In this document: in pieces, positions 49,046 through 49,094 of the stretch
Position numbering within the stretch: position 1 is the stretch's first letter
Layout: every line of letters begins with the position of its first letter
NCBI GenBank assembly: GCA_018260425.1
Contig: JAGLBD010000024.1
Span: 1 to 49,094 of the forward strand
DNA: 49,094 nucleotides
Reading direction: 5' to 3'
Source of the DNA: Pseudogulbenkiania sp.
GTDB lineage: Bacteria > Pseudomonadota > Gammaproteobacteria > Burkholderiales > Chromobacteriaceae
Translations under genes and position numbers: made by a program
The notes under the pieces: generated by a model
Seen by the model: only the letters and a program-made list of their open reading frames with translations
The model's database searches: none
What the model was told of the DNA's origin: nothing

Positions 49046-49094
49046 GTGCGCCCAGCATGGGCGCACTCCTGCGGGTGCAAGTCCCGCCGTAAGT
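49046..49094 (+). mobile_element. Group II (IIC-like) intron, 5' end, truncated by window edge
   Basis: Begins GTGCGCCCAGCATGGGCGCA and continues with GGGTGCAAGTCCCGCC, the characteristic start of bacterial group II introns (GUGYG 5' end, domain I hairpins). It resembles the Oceanobacillus iheyensis IIC intron start as I recall it. It starts 4-5 bp after the T tract of the porin 2 terminator, the preferred location of class C introns. The ribozyme body and reverse transcriptase would lie to the right, outside the window. Confidence 0.72.

Overview
The window reads as chromosomal DNA of a betaproteobacterium of the Neisseriales, most like Chromobacterium and its relatives. This rests on several things: the linkage Nif3 - petABC - sspA - sspB; a groESL operon with both a sigma-32-type promoter and a CIRCE operator; a SPOR protein beside dsbA; and two Neisseria/Chromobacterium-type porins with C-terminal Phe. 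This is inference from gene content and protein sequence; no database search was run. Almost all of the window is ordinary core metabolism, and both edges are mobile DNA.

Layout. 1-54: terminal inverted repeat of an IS3-family (IS150-like) element running off the left edge. 0.2-4.9 kb: cystine-type ABC uptake pair (binding protein and permease, no ATPase), a long-chain acyl-CoA ligase and a trans-sulfuration PLP enzyme. 4.9-12.3 kb, minus strand: a heterodimeric MdlAB-type ABC exporter in one tight operon with an Orn/Lys/Arg decarboxylase, then a phospholipase-D/cardiolipin-synthase-like protein. 12.6-18.5 kb: glutamate synthase gltBD. 18.75 kb: an orphan NarL/FixJ-type response regulator. 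19.4-21.6 kb: groESL. 21.6-26.4 kb: Nif3-like protein, cytochrome bc1 complex (petABC), sspA and sspB. 26.5-28.4 kb: amt and glnK, minus strand, with a sigma-54 promoter and an NtrC-like site. 28.5-30.6 kb: ubiK, SPOR protein, dsbA and initiator tRNA-fMet. 30.6-32.7 kb: an accessory patch with a Tn5/IS4-type transposase DNA-binding domain fused in frame to a group-4 glycosyltransferase. 32.7-34.3 kb: an Aer-like PAS chemoreceptor. 34.4-40.7 kb: the fructose PTS operon fruBKA and its divergent LacI-family regulator. 40.8-46 kb: purB, ffh, a CcsA-like cytochrome assembly protein and photolyase. 46.2-49.04 kb: two tandem porin paralogues. 49046 to the end: 5' end of a group II (IIC-like) intron placed just after the second porin's terminator.

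How the parts fit. Nitrogen assimilation is represented twice: gltBD for glutamate synthesis, and an NtrC/sigma-54-type glnK-amt unit for ammonium uptake and its PII control. Respiration and envelope functions (bc1, UbiK for ubiquinone, DsbA, porins) and protein quality control (GroESL, SspB/ClpXP, Ffh) make up most of the rest. Fructose is taken up and phosphorylated by FruA/FruB, converted by FruK, and probably controlled by the LacI-type protein through two dyads in the divergent promoter region.

The least ordinary items are the transposase-domain/glycosyltransferase fusion, the paired porin leaders and their AT-rich upstream repeats, the two mobile-element ends at the window edges, and the asymmetric nucleotide-binding sites of the MdlAB exporter. 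I found no CRISPR array and no recognisable defence or secondary-metabolite cluster.
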